Notes: generated by a model from the sequence alone, not told the origin. A stretch of 44,654 bases of DNA from Chromatiales bacterium (GCA_020831895.1 JAFIFS010000023.1:1-44654); one strand, 5' to 3'; shown: positions 15,437 to 24,126, counted from the first letter of the stretch. Numbers and translations are program-made.

Positions 15437-16036
15437 GTGCGCAGCGAAACTCAGTACGAAGGCAGGGGCCTGGCAGGCACACCGGAAGCTGTCGCCCTGT
15501 ACGGCGCAGCCCCGGGCAGCAGCCGCGCCATTGCCGAACTTGCCGGCCAGATCGGCCTCCTGGCTGACTCCCGGCCACCGTCCAAGGTTCCCGGTGCAGT
15601 GGCGTCGCTGCTCACCGGACTGCTTGCCGAACCCGAACTGCTTTCGGAAGCGCAGCAGCAACCGGATCCGGCACGTTACGCCCGACACCTTCTTTACGCG
15701 GACCCCCTTCGCCGCTTCTCGATCCTGGCGCTGGTCTGGCTGCCCGGTCAGGCGACTCCGGTGCATGGGCACACGGCCTGGGGTGCCATGGGACTGTACC
15801 GCGGCCGCCTGGAGGTGACGAATTACCAGCTCTCGACGGGGGGACTGCCCGTGCTCGAGTGCCACTCCCGTGAGGTGATCCATGTGCAGCCCGGTCAGTG
15901 CGCTGCAGTCCAGCCAGGGCTTGATGACATCCACCGGATCAGCAACTGCAGTGGGGAAACCGCCATCAGCATCCATGTGTACGGCATGGACCTGCTGCGC
16001 GATCCGGCTTCACTCAATATCGTCCTTTCCTGCTGA
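15437..16036 (+). CDS. Cysteine-dioxygenase-like cupin
   Basis: Encodes 199 residues from GTG 15437, chosen because GGAG lies 8 bases upstream; an earlier GTG at 15410 overlaps the -10. The cupin core has the metal motif PVHGHTAWGAMGLYRG (H110, H112) and a distal His166 in DDIHRISN. This gives the three-His iron site of thiol dioxygenases. Such enzymes oxidise cysteine or mercaptopropionate to a sulfinate. Which thiol is used cannot be read here. Divergent pairing with an Lrp-type regulator suggests amino-acid-responsive control. Confidence 0.75.
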   Translation: MRSETQYEGRGLAGTPEAVALYGAAPGSSRAIAELAGQIGLLADSRPPSKVPGAVASLLTGLLAEPELLSEAQQQPDPARYARHLLYADPLRRFSILALVWLPGQATPVHGHTAWGAMGLYRGRLEVTNYQLSTGGLPVLECHSREVIHVQPGQCAAVQPGLDDIHRISNCSGETAISIHVYGMDLLRDPASLNIVLSC

Positions 16037-16073
16037 ATCACTCCATGGCGTGAACTGCGGCCGGACGAGCTGC

Positions 16074-16079
16074 TAACCT
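16074..16079 (+). promoter_or_regulatory. -10 hexamer placing +1 at the GTG start
   Basis: TGCTAACCT (16071-16079) is an extended -10 motif. The usual 7-nt offset puts +1 at 16086, the first base of the HD-GYP GTG start, and no Shine-Dalgarno lies between. This suggests a leaderless mRNA. Confidence 0.35.
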
Positions 16080-16085
16080 TGGGCC

Positions 16086-16832
16086 GTGGAAACCTGCGTA
16101 CAGGCCGGCACCGCCGATGAGCTGCTCGCGGACGCGCTGGGCCGGCTTCTGGCGCAGACCGCGGGGGCTCTGCGCGCGGCGCGTGGCAGCGGAGCGCTGG
16201 ACCCTGATCCACTTCGGCGCAGCCTGCGTCCGCTGGTCGGGGAGTTGCTCGCCGAGCCCGAGTGCCTGCTGCGCCTTCTCAATACGCGCTTCGCGCCCCC
16301 CCTGCTTCAGCGACGGGCAGTCGGCTGCGCGCTGCTGATGGGCGTATTCGGGAGGGCGCTGGGTTTCGGGCGAAAGATGCTCGAGGAACTGATGCTCGGT
16401 GCCCTGCTGATGGACCTGGGCAAGGTCTCGGTGCCGGTGGCCATACTGGCAAAACCGGGCAAGCTCACGCCTGTGGAGATGGGTTATGCCTGCCGCCACG
16501 TGGAACGCGGGCTGGCGATGCTGCGCCTGACAGTTCCGCACTCTCCCACGCTGGCCGCCATACTGCGCAGCCACCATGAGCGCCTCGACGGCACGGGCTA
16601 CCCTGAAGGACTGGTCGGCACGGCCATTCCACTTGCCGCACGCATGGCCGCTATCGTCGACACCTACGATGCGCTGACACTAGACCGCCCTTACGCGAGG
16701 GGTCTCGCTTCCCCGGAAGCGCTCGCCGGGCTGCGTGAGGCCGCAGGCCGGACGCTTGACGCCGACCTTGTCGAGAACTTCTGCCAGGCACTGCAGGCAC
16801 TGCCCCACGATGCCCTGACCCGGCGCTGCTAG
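16086..16832 (+). CDS. Degenerate HD-GYP domain protein (HD replaced by MD)
   Basis: Encodes 248 residues, no membrane segment; a helical N-terminal region (1-75) is followed by an HD-GYP domain. The signature reads LLMDLGKVSVP, with Met109-Asp110 in place of the HD dyad. The later metal and GYP motifs are kept: RHVERG (H138), HHERLDGTGYPEGL (163-176) and IVDTYDALTLDRPY. The first expected His, before the dyad, is also missing (LLQRRAVG). HD-GYP enzymes hydrolyse c-di-GMP with a bi- or tri-metal centre. Loss of the dyad argues for a c-di-GMP receptor or scaffold rather than an enzyme. It may have a leaderless transcript. Confidence 0.8.
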   Translation: METCVQAGTADELLADALGRLLAQTAGALRAARGSGALDPDPLRRSLRPLVGELLAEPECLLRLLNTRFAPPLLQRRAVGCALLMGVFGRALGFGRKMLEELMLGALLMDLGKVSVPVAILAKPGKLTPVEMGYACRHVERGLAMLRLTVPHSPTLAAILRSHHERLDGTGYPEGLVGTAIPLAARMAAIVDTYDALTLDRPYARGLASPEALAGLREAAGRTLDADLVENFCQALQALPHDALTRRC

Positions 16833-16835
16833 AAT
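16827..16835 (+). promoter_or_regulatory. Extended -10 (TGCTAGAAT) placing +1 at ATG 16842
   Basis: TGCTAGAAT ends exactly six bases before ATG 16842, so the predicted +1 is the A of the start codon. No Shine-Dalgarno is present. It overlaps the last codons of the HD-GYP gene. Confidence 0.35.
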
Positions 16836-16841
16836 TACCCC

Positions 16842-17537
16842 ATGTCCGGGATTGAACTGTTCAGCTTCAACGGCTGCCCTTATGCCCAGCGCTCACGCAT
16901 GGCCCTTATAGAGAAGGGCCTAGCGTTCGAGCTCATCGAGGTGGACCTGTTCGACCGGCCGGCCTGGTTCGCCGAGGTCTCTCCTTACGGCAAGGTCCCG
17001 GTCCTGCGGCACTCGGGCGGAACAGTCTACGAGTCCCGCATCATCAACGAGTACCTGGAGGAGGCCTTTCCGGAGCCGCGCCTGCTGCCGGAAACGCCCA
17101 TTGCGCGGGCGCATGCGCGTATCTGGATCGACTACTGCGACTCGCGGCTGCTTCCTGCAATCAACCGCCTGAATTCAGCCGCGGATAATGCGGCGCAGCA
17201 GCGCCAGGCCCGCGACGAACTCGCGAACTGTCTGCAGTTCATCAACGAGGAAGCGTTCGGCGAGTCGACCAGGCCATTCTGGCAAGGCAGCAGGCCGGGC
17301 CTCGTCGACCTGCACTTTGCGCCATTCCTCGAGCGGTTTCCGGTCTACGAGCAGACCGCCGGCGCCTTGTGGCCCGCAGGCTGCGCACGGCTGTCACGCT
17401 GGCTTGACGCCATGCGAGAGACCGACAGCTGGCGGCGGACAGCGCTGCCAGTGTCCACCCATCTTGCGCTGCGCCAGAAAATGATGGATGCCATAGCCAG
17501 CCGCAAGGCTGCACGAAAGGCCTCGGGGCAGCCTTGA
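16842..17537 (+). CDS. Glutathione S-transferase family protein, Cys-type
   Basis: Encodes 231 residues. The N-terminal thioredoxin-like domain carries NGCPYAQRSRMAL with Cys12 at the active site. It also has the cis-Pro motif KVPVLRH and the glutathione-binding ESRIINEYLEE. The C-terminal helical domain spans residues 90-215. A Cys active site of CPYAQR type is typical of omega-like GSTs with thiol-transferase, dehydroascorbate-reductase or lyase-like activity rather than conjugation. The substrate is unknown. It follows the HD-GYP gene by 9 bp and has its own possible leaderless promoter. Confidence 0.85.
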   Translation: MSGIELFSFNGCPYAQRSRMALIEKGLAFELIEVDLFDRPAWFAEVSPYGKVPVLRHSGGTVYESRIINEYLEEAFPEPRLLPETPIARAHARIWIDYCDSRLLPAINRLNSAADNAAQQRQARDELANCLQFINEEAFGESTRPFWQGSRPGLVDLHFAPFLERFPVYEQTAGALWPAGCARLSRWLDAMRETDSWRRTALPVSTHLALRQKMMDAIASRKAARKASGQP

Positions 17538-17564
17538 CAAGCAGCTGAACCGCGCGCCGATAAT
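17534..17564 (+). promoter_or_regulatory. Sigma-70-type promoter for the LuxR-type gene
   Basis: TTGACA (17534-17539) is a consensus -35 that overlaps the GST stop codon. GATAAT (17559-17564) is a near-consensus -10. The 19-bp spacer is longer than optimal. A start site near 17571 leaves a 100-nt leader before ATG 17671. Confidence 0.45.
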
Positions 17565-17670
17565 GGGCATCGCGGCGATCGGTTCATGATCAGGAAGTCC
17601 GCGGCATTGCAGTTGCCTATGGGGGGGCACCCATGCATCAGACAGCATCGGGAAAGTCCCGGGCAGGTCG

Positions 17671-18864
17671 ATGATCACCGCAGGCCGCACTGCAGGTGGG
17701 CAGGCCCTGGCGCGTCTCGTCGCAGAAGCCAGCGCCGCCCCGCTGCGCCCCGACGGCTGGCAGCATTTCCTGGAAACGGCCACACGGCAGTTCCACAGCA
17801 ACATGGGTGCGCTCATCCTGAGGGATCCTCAGGACCCCGAGGGGGCTTTGCTGCACCTGAGTGGACCGGGACAGGGTTTCGAGCGCGCTTTCCGCGCGCT
17901 TCAGGGCGACGAGGAAGACTACTGGACCCAGGCGATGACCGCCGGTCCCACGGGAACAGTGCGTATCGGCACCGAGATCATTGCCCGGGATGCAATGCGC
18001 AATACGCGGCTTTACCGCAAGCTGGCCGCACCCTGGGCGATCGAGCACTTCCTGGGTGGCGTGATCCTGAATTCACCGAACCTGAACGCCTACCTGTCGC
18101 TGACCCGCCCGGACGGTGAGCCACCCTTCTCGGCGGAAGACAAGCGACTGATGGCCGACTGGCTGCTGCCCTGCCTGCGGCGAAGCCTGCAGCTGCATCG
18201 CGAGCTGGACCGGCTCCGGGCGCTCAATTCAGCACTGCTGACCGCACTGGATCAGGCACCCTACGGGGCTGTCTTTCTGGACAGGACAGGCCGCCTGCTG
18301 CATGCGAATCGCCGGGCCCAGCGGATGTTAAGGGCCGGCAACCAGCTGAGGGTCGTCGCCGGCCGGCTTCAGTCAGCGGATTCCGGACTCCGGGGCGCGC
18401 TGCGCGAAGCCATCGAGCAGGCCCTGCATGCCGCCCGCTCCAGGTCGCACCCAAGGCACCGGCCGGCGACGATCCAGGCGGGGAGATTTGGAGAGAAGGC
18501 CGCCTGCCGGGTGGTGATCTTTCCGCTCGGCCCGCCGCGCCAGCGCGCCGGCGCCCTGCCGGTGGGTGCCGCCTGCATGGTGCTGCTGCATACGGATGGC
18601 CAGCGGGGCAGCCTGTCCATACCCAGCCTCGTCGAGCGCTACCAGCTGAGTCCCGGCGAGGCGCGCGTGGTCGGCGAGCTGTTCAGTGGAAAGTCACTGA
18701 CCGAGTCCGCTGGCGCGCTCGGCATCAGCCGGAACACGGCGAAGAGTCATCTATCGCGGGTGTTCGACAAGACGGGAGTGCGTTCACAGGCTGCGCTGCT
18801 GAAGCTGCTCGCGCTGGACAGCCTGGCACCCGGCGAACCTGAAAGGATCAGGAGCCTGCAGTAG
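17671..18864 (+). CDS. LuxR-type HTH transcription regulator with PAS/GAF-like sensor
   Basis: Encodes 397 residues. The C-terminal LuxR-family HTH (about 328-385) reads YQLSPGEARVVGELFSGKSLTESAGALGIS in two contiguous parts, followed by RNTAKSHLSRVFDKTGVRSQ. The first 190 residues look like a GAF-type sensor and residues 215-315 like a PAS-type module (LDQAPYGAVFLDRTGRLLHANRRAQRML). There is no receiver domain, so the signal is probably a bound small molecule. No target is evident; the gene is monocistronic and overlaps the convergent L,D-transpeptidase gene by 17 bp. Confidence 0.8.
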   Translation: MITAGRTAGGQALARLVAEASAAPLRPDGWQHFLETATRQFHSNMGALILRDPQDPEGALLHLSGPGQGFERAFRALQGDEEDYWTQAMTAGPTGTVRIGTEIIARDAMRNTRLYRKLAAPWAIEHFLGGVILNSPNLNAYLSLTRPDGEPPFSAEDKRLMADWLLPCLRRSLQLHRELDRLRALNSALLTALDQAPYGAVFLDRTGRLLHANRRAQRMLRAGNQLRVVAGRLQSADSGLRGALREAIEQALHAARSRSHPRHRPATIQAGRFGEKAACRVVIFPLGPPRQRAGALPVGAACMVLLHTDGQRGSLSIPSLVERYQLSPGEARVVGELFSGKSLTESAGALGISRNTAKSHLSRVFDKTGVRSQAALLKLLALDSLAPGEPERIRSLQ

Positions 18865-20098
18865 CGCCTGCCGCGAAATGGCCAGTCCGCAGCTCACTGA
18901 GCACAGCCGTGTCGCGCCGGTAAATGTCGGGCCTGAAGTTGACCTGTCCCTCGGCGTCGACCCAGGCCGTCATGTAGACAAGGTAGACGGGCAGAGGCAT
19001 GGCGAGGGCCTCACGCCCGGGGAATCCGACCCTCTGCGCCGTGGTGCCGGGCACCCAACCTGGCTGTCCCGCCATGAGCACGGCATCGGCCAGCCGCAGC
19101 GGCTCGTCAACCCGGACACAGCCGGCGCTCAACGTCCTGGCAGACAGCCGAAAGAAGCCGCGGGCGGGCGTGTCATGCAGATAGACATTGAACGGGTTGG
19201 GCATGTCGAAGCGCACGAGGCCGAGGCTGTTTTCCGGCCCCGCCTCCTGGACCAGCGTATACGGGAAATCATCAGGCCCCAGTCGCTTCCAGTCGACCTG
19301 AGAAAGCTGGACGGGTCTTCGTCCACCACCGCGCTCGAGGCGGTAGACACGGATGCGCTGGCGCTCCAGGAACCTCGGATCCTGCTGCTGCAGCGGAAGC
19401 AGGTCTTCGACCGCCAGGCTGCGCGGCACGGTCCACTCGGGTCGAAACGTGACGGAGCGGATCTCGCTGCGAAGGCTTGGGGTCGGGCGTTGAGGATGGC
19501 CAACAACAGCCGGAAGCGACAGCACCACGGCGCCATCCTCGACCAGGTTCACCTGCGCGGCGGCAATATTCACCCAGATGTGACGCGACTCGAACTGGCG
19601 CGGCAGCCAGCGCCAGCGCTCGATGGCGACATCGAGCTGGTCCACGCGCTGGGCGGGGGTGATCGCTGCCACGGCTCGCGTCGGGGCATCGCCGCGCGCA
19701 GTCAGGGGCAGCCCATGCCTGCGCTGGAAGCGCAGCAAGGACTCGGCCAGTGGACCATCGAAAAACTCGGGGTCAGCCGACGCCCAGCCAGAGAAGTCAC
19801 CCGTGGCACGCAGAAGTCTGCGCAGGTCCCGCACGGCCGGGTCACGTTGACCAGGGACAAGGTCCCGGTCAGGCAGCGCAGGCCAGTCTCCTTGCCCGGC
19901 CAGTGCGGCGTAGAATTCTCGCGCCGCGACCAGCAGCTGATACTGCTGGTGCTCGACTACCGCCTCCGGGTCGGCTGGACGCAGGTGCCAGTCGGGATCC
20001 GCCGGCAGGGCAAGTGCGATGGCCGGCCAGGCCAGAAGCCACGCCGCATGGCTTAGCCGCAGACACAAGCGGCGGACGAGGCCGCCCGCCGGCATCAT
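18848..20098 (-). CDS. L,D-transpeptidase, YcbB/LdtD type
   Basis: Encodes 416 residues. A signal peptide/anchor (about 10-31) precedes a peptidoglycan-binding PG_binding_1 domain (about 85-145). The YkuD catalytic domain (about 170-385) has His308 in VYLHDTP and the nucleophile Cys327 in LSAGCVRV. This matches YcbB/LdtD enzymes, which make 3-3 cross-links in periplasmic peptidoglycan. It starts within the stop of the PEP-CTERM gene (TGATG), so it is translationally coupled and is the last gene of a four-gene operon with the SLAM and cargo genes. An association with envelope export is inferred from this context. Confidence 0.9.
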   Translation of the reverse strand: MMPAGGLVRRLCLRLSHAAWLLAWPAIALALPADPDWHLRPADPEAVVEHQQYQLLVAAREFYAALAGQGDWPALPDRDLVPGQRDPAVRDLRRLLRATGDFSGWASADPEFFDGPLAESLLRFQRRHGLPLTARGDAPTRAVAAITPAQRVDQLDVAIERWRWLPRQFESRHIWVNIAAAQVNLVEDGAVVLSLPAVVGHPQRPTPSLRSEIRSVTFRPEWTVPRSLAVEDLLPLQQQDPRFLERQRIRVYRLERGGGRRPVQLSQVDWKRLGPDDFPYTLVQEAGPENSLGLVRFDMPNPFNVYLHDTPARGFFRLSARTLSAGCVRVDEPLRLADAVLMAGQPGWVPGTTAQRVGFPGREALAMPLPVYLVYMTAWVDAEGQVNFRPDIYRRDTAVLSELRTGHFAAGATAGS

Positions 20099-20685
20099 CA
20101 GGCCTGTGGCTGCCGCCGCCAGACGACGATCAGCCCCAGCGCCGAGGCGAACAGCCAGGCCGCGGCCGGCAGCGGAACGATGGCCACCTCGGCCCCAGTG
20201 AAGCCCGGGTAGAAAGCCTGCACGGTCGGCAGGTAGCTTACGAAGGTACCGAAGAACTCGTCGGCATCGGCCAGGCCGAAGCTGCCGCCACTGCCTGCAG
20301 GGCCCAGCGCGACGAACTCGAATATCCCTACCACGCCGATTTCCGGAGCGTTCTCGAAGCCCAGCGTCACCGTCTGGCGCCCGCCCTGGCTGCCTGCCGA
20401 GGGGCCGCTGAACAGCGTGCTGGTGCCCTGGGTGCTGAAGCTGACGAAGCTGAACAGCACCGGGTCATAGTCAACGACGATCTCGCCGCCAAAGAGCCCC
20501 GGACGGGACCCCGGGGCATCCGCCGCGTCGAGAAAAAGCTCGAGCTCGAAAGCTTCGCCAGAGATCACTGTGTTGTCGGCGGGAAGCAGCGACAGGTTGG
20601 CGGCCGAGAACACCGCCGCCTGTGCGTTAGCGCCAGTAAACAGCATCAGCCCCGCGACCAGTGTCAGCGTCAATTGCCTTTTCAT
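20098..20685 (-). CDS. PEP-CTERM sorting-signal protein
   Basis: Encodes 195 residues from ATG 20685, which has AAGGA eight bases upstream and begins a clean signal peptide (MKRQLTLTLVAGLMLFTGANAQA). A second possible start at 20712 with GAGG would add nine residues. The mature region is beta-rich with repeated acidic-Gly strands (GGEIVVDYDPVLFSFVSFS), reminiscent of cohesin-type folds. The C-terminus is a PEP-CTERM tripartite tail: VPLPAAAWLFASALG, a transmembrane helix, then RRQPQA. Such proteins are processed by an exosortase, which is not in this window. It lies between the T11SS cargo and the L,D-transpeptidase genes. Confidence 0.85.
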   Translation of the reverse strand: MKRQLTLTLVAGLMLFTGANAQAAVFSAANLSLLPADNTVISGEAFELELFLDAADAPGSRPGLFGGEIVVDYDPVLFSFVSFSTQGTSTLFSGPSAGSQGGRQTVTLGFENAPEIGVVGIFEFVALGPAGSGGSFGLADADEFFGTFVSYLPTVQAFYPGFTGAEVAIVPLPAAAWLFASALGLIVVWRRQPQA

Positions 20686-20726
20686 GAATTCGGTCCTTTT
20701 CTTGGTTTTCATGGCTGACCTCGCAA

Positions 20727-21938
20727 TCAGTCACCGATGCCCGCCGGCAGCGCCGGCCCCGGAGAGAGTTCGCGCAGCAGCCCGACATCCCTTACCAGCC
20801 CGTGATCGAACACGTTGACCTCGATGATGTGCGCGAGCGCGCGGACCCCCTGCTCCCCGAGCAGCGCGCCCTGCACAAAGCTTTCCGGCGCAACGACGTT
20901 GGCACTGAAGCCGCCCGGCTGCGAGATCAGGTCGGCCCCACTGACCAGTCCCCCGGCCGAGAATGTGTAGGCGGGATTGGCCCAGGTGCCATTCCAGGTG
21001 GTGGTGCCGCCGAAATTGACCTGTACGCTCGCCGTTGTCCCGTTGTCGACCGACATCGGCCCGGTGAACATCAGGCTTGCGCCAGCGGCGCGCAGCGCCT
21101 CCAGCGAGCCGGCGCTCGTCGTCGTACCCCAGGCAAAATATCCCGACTGGGCCGCACCGCTGGCCGGCGCGCCGTGGCCCCAGATATCGGCGGCCAGCAG
21201 GATCTCGCCATCGCCATCCCGCAACACACGCGCAATCACCCTGGACTGCTCGCCGCCGTCGCGGCCGTTGGCGCGAAGCGTCTCCCAGTCATCCGGACGC
21301 GAGGTGACCACCATGCCCATCGCGTCGACCGAGACGATCAGCGGAAAACCTTCCGGATCAACGGTGAACGCCGTGCCATCCGGCAGCAGCAGGAAGCGCG
21401 CGAAGACCGTATCCTCCGCCTCACCGTGGCTGGCGACGCCGTCCACCACGGTTGCGAACCCGCAGGGTGTTCCGGGCGGGCAGCTGCCCAGCGGCAGCTC
21501 GATGCCGGGCTCCAGCGGCAGGAAGTCTGCATCACACTGCTCGGCCAGCTCCGGGCGGCAGACCACGTCGACACCGCGCGGAGCGTCGACGGACTTCAGG
21601 GGTTCCGGGCCAGCAGCAGGCGCCAGCGCCGCCCAGGGCCCCCAGCAGAGCACCGAGCCGGCCGCGTCGGCACCATCACAGGGATTGAGATCCGCGCGCC
21701 GGAGCGCATCCATCGGATCGACCGCCTCGCTCTCCTCGACCGGCGCTGGGGCCAGCTGCTGCCTGCAGGTATCCACAGCCGCAGACGGGGCCGCGCCAGC
21801 GTCGGTCGCCCACTGCTCCAGGACCCGGGTGCAGTCTTCGTCGGCCAGCATCGGCTGCGCTGCCTCGACGCTGGCCAACAGGCCAGCGAGCGTCAGGCCC
21901 GCGATCATCAAGCTGGGGAAAGCCTTGGTCGGCATCAT
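20727..21938 (-). CDS. Predicted type XI secretion (SLAM) cargo protein
   Basis: Encodes 403 residues, with AGGAG upstream of ATG 21938. A Sec signal peptide (about 1-26, ending SVEA) has no lipobox, so the protein is predicted soluble. The N-terminal half is Cys-rich with at least ten cysteines up to residue 165. The C-terminal about 135 residues look like the small TbpB-type eight-strand barrel recognised by SLAM translocons. Evidence is strands such as ASVQVNFGGTTTWNGTW, AYTFSAGGLVSGADLI and ESFVQGALLGEQG. A SLAM homologue is encoded next upstream in the same operon. The ligand of the N-terminal domain is unknown. Confidence 0.65.
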   Translation of the reverse strand: MMPTKAFPSLMIAGLTLAGLLASVEAAQPMLADEDCTRVLEQWATDAGAAPSAAVDTCRQQLAPAPVEESEAVDPMDALRRADLNPCDGADAAGSVLCWGPWAALAPAAGPEPLKSVDAPRGVDVVCRPELAEQCDADFLPLEPGIELPLGSCPPGTPCGFATVVDGVASHGEAEDTVFARFLLLPDGTAFTVDPEGFPLIVSVDAMGMVVTSRPDDWETLRANGRDGGEQSRVIARVLRDGDGEILLAADIWGHGAPASGAAQSGYFAWGTTTSAGSLEALRAAGASLMFTGPMSVDNGTTASVQVNFGGTTTWNGTWANPAYTFSAGGLVSGADLISQPGGFSANVVAPESFVQGALLGEQGVRALAHIIEVNVFDHGLVRDVGLLRELSPGPALPAGIGD

Positions 21939-22126
21939 GTCTTCCGCTCCTGCCAGCCCGCGTCCTGGTGATTTTGTCGCGCAGGCTCTTATTCGTTATG
22001 GCTGCATTGGACCTCGTGTCGAGGCAGAAGTGCCGTGAAGTCCGTCACATTCTGCCGGGGGCGCACGGGTTGCACGCCGATTCTACATCCGAGTGGGCCC
22101 GGAAAGGCGACTTTATGTCAAACGCC

Positions 22127-23401
22127 TCAGAACTGCCGGGCGAGTCCAATGCTGACCATATGGCGCTGGTAGTCGAACAGGTCGATGTTCGACCGGTTCT
22201 GTGTCCAGGACCAGGTGGCCTGGACCGACCAGCCTGCCAGCGGGCCGCCGGCAAACCGGTGGTCCGCCCCCAGCAGCACGCGATATTCGTCTTCGCGCCG
22301 TGCGCGGTCGAACAGGTCCTCGGCTCCGCGAAAACGGAAATGCCGGAAGCCTGTCCGGCCGTAGACCGTCCCGTTCTCCCAGGCACGCCAGGCCACGCCG
22401 GCGAAAAAGTCTGGGCTGCGGTAACTGAAGCGGCTGGCCTGCGCGCTGAACGTATACCAGCCAGCGCCGGCCTGAAGCGCAACGTCCCCTCCCGGGAGGG
22501 CGTGATCGACTGTCAGGCTGCCACCCTGGTACCAGCCGCGGCGGCTGCGGTCGTCGTCGCGCTGGTAGCTGCGGCGTGTCAGCGTCCCATCCAGCGTGAC
22601 TTCCGTGCGCTCGCCGATGTTGAAGGTCACCACCGGGTTCAGGCTCGCAAACCGGGCGAGCCGTCGGTCACCGAGCCAGATCTGGTCGCCCTGCACCGCC
22701 ACTGCCGCCCGGCCGCGGCCCGGCACCACCCAGGCCGGCCCGGTGCGCAGCGTCAGTACGCCGAGGTTGAAGTCATCCTCGGCGAAATAGCCGCGGTAGT
22801 AGCCGCTGAGCTGGCTCTGCCAGAACATCTCGCCCCGGCGCTCGCCAGCATCAAACCGCCAGCCTGGCGCCCAGGTGTGGGTCAGGCCCGGGGCGAACAC
22901 AGCAGCCCAGTCGCTGCGCGGGCGGGATTCGGGGGTCAACGTGGCCAGGGTGCCATTGATGTCAATGATGTCGCGACTGGGGCCGAAGTTGACGTTGCTG
23001 TCGTACATCAGGCCCGCGTACAGCGACCCACCCCAGCGCTGGCGCTCAGCCGCGCGCTGCAGGTCAGCATCGATCTGGGCCATGAACGCGAGCACGGTGA
23101 CGCGGACCTGCGGCGGCAGTTCGGGATCGGCCAGCACGGCCTCGGCCTCGGCCCGCGCCTGCTGGTAGTCCGCGGAGAGAAAATGCACGCGCGCGAGCTC
23201 CAGGCGAGCGCGCAGCAGGCCGGGATTCTCCTGCAGCAGGCCCTGCAGCATCTCCCGCGCGGTGCGCAGGCGGTTGGCCTCGAGCGCCTCGAGCGCAGCG
23301 GAGAAACGTTCCTGCACCTGGTCGACACCTTCCGCGGCCTGCGGGCTGCCTCCGGCGGACAGGATGAGAAACAGGATGCATGTGGCGAACTTGCGCGGCA
23401 T
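22127..23401 (-). CDS. SLAM/type XI secretion outer-membrane protein
   Basis: Encodes 424 residues. A signal peptide (1-22) precedes an alpha-helical TPR-like region (about 30-120: AREMLQGLLQENPGLLRARLELARVHFLSADYQQARAEAEAVL in contiguous pieces). The outer-membrane barrel domain (about 123-424) begins SLYAGLMYDSNVN and ends in Phe (GLARQF), as barrel proteins do. This is the architecture of surface lipoprotein assembly modifiers (DUF560), now grouped as the type XI secretion system. These move TbpB-like lipoproteins or hemophores across the outer membrane. The following gene encodes a matching cargo. It is the first gene of the operon, divergent from the LapG-type protease gene. Confidence 0.85.
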   Translation of the reverse strand: MPRKFATCILFLILSAGGSPQAAEGVDQVQERFSAALEALEANRLRTAREMLQGLLQENPGLLRARLELARVHFLSADYQQARAEAEAVLADPELPPQVRVTVLAFMAQIDADLQRAAERQRWGGSLYAGLMYDSNVNFGPSRDIIDINGTLATLTPESRPRSDWAAVFAPGLTHTWAPGWRFDAGERRGEMFWQSQLSGYYRGYFAEDDFNLGVLTLRTGPAWVVPGRGRAAVAVQGDQIWLGDRRLARFASLNPVVTFNIGERTEVTLDGTLTRRSYQRDDDRSRRGWYQGGSLTVDHALPGGDVALQAGAGWYTFSAQASRFSYRSPDFFAGVAWRAWENGTVYGRTGFRHFRFRGAEDLFDRARREDEYRVLLGADHRFAGGPLAGWSVQATWSWTQNRSNIDLFDYQRHMVSIGLARQF

Positions 23402-23432
23402 AGGTCTTTTTGCTCTAGTGCGGCTGCCTCGA

Positions 23433-23441
23433 TGCTAGAAA
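23433..23441 (+). promoter_or_regulatory. Extended -10 element (TGCTAGAAA)
   Basis: TG-n-TAGAAA predicts a start site near 23448, 18 bp before ATG 23466. TTGCTC at 23410-23415 is a weak, badly spaced -35. It lies in the 64-bp divergent spacer to the SLAM gene. Confidence 0.4.
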
Positions 23442-23465
23442 CCGGACGGCAACAGTAAAGGAAAT

Positions 23466-24098
23466 ATGGCCAGTTTCAGAAACCTCGCGGCCGGGCTGCT
23501 TCTGGCTGTCGCGCTGACCACGGCACAGGCCCGGGCTGACGGCCTTTTCGGCTCGCTCGAACAGCGCCAGTCCGACATCGGGGATTTCCCTCTATGGTTG
23601 GATGCCATCGAGCGCCACCTCAGGGACTCTCTTCAGGATGGCCCCTGCGGACCGGACCAGGTCAACCCCTGCCACCTTGCGGACTGGCTGACCTTCCTTG
23701 AAGGCCTGCAGGACAAGCCCTTCGAGAGCCAGCTCGACAAGGTCAACCGCTACGCCAACGCGCGCCCCTACATCTTCGACATTGATCTCTACGGGGTCGA
23801 GGACTACTGGGCCATTCCGAGGGAATTCCTGCCCGTCGGCGGGGACTGCGAAGACTTCGCGATCACGAAGTTCTTCTCCCTCCGCTGGCTCGGGCATGAT
23901 ACCTCGGATATGCGCATCGTCGTCGTGCAGGATACAAACCTGCGGGTGCCGCATGCCGTACTGTCGGTCAACGCCGGGGGGGGCTGGCTGATCCTGGACA
24001 ACCAGGCCGATACGGTGCTGACCGCCGAGCAGATCGTGCACTACACACCCGTGTACTCGATCAACGAGGACGCCTGGTGGCTTCACCTGCCACAATGA
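23466..24098 (+). CDS. LapG-type transglutaminase-like cysteine protease (BTLCP)
   Basis: Encodes 210 residues with AAAGGA before ATG 23466. A Sec signal peptide (1-24) precedes a BTLCP domain with catalytic Cys128 in VGGDCEDFAITK, His163 in VPHAVLSV and Asp178 in LILDNQ. LapG proteins use the acidic residues after the Cys for calcium and cleave double-alanine motifs in surface adhesins. Their activity is held in check by the c-di-GMP receptor LapD. No LapD or giant adhesin gene is present here. Instead a membrane HD-GYP protein follows about 28 bp later and may be its partner. Confidence 0.9.
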   Translation: MASFRNLAAGLLLAVALTTAQARADGLFGSLEQRQSDIGDFPLWLDAIERHLRDSLQDGPCGPDQVNPCHLADWLTFLEGLQDKPFESQLDKVNRYANARPYIFDIDLYGVEDYWAIPREFLPVGGDCEDFAITKFFSLRWLGHDTSDMRIVVVQDTNLRVPHAVLSVNAGGGWLILDNQADTVLTAEQIVHYTPVYSINEDAWWLHLPQ

Positions 24099-24126
24099 GC
24101 GGCCAGGCAGCATAGGGATGGGCGGC

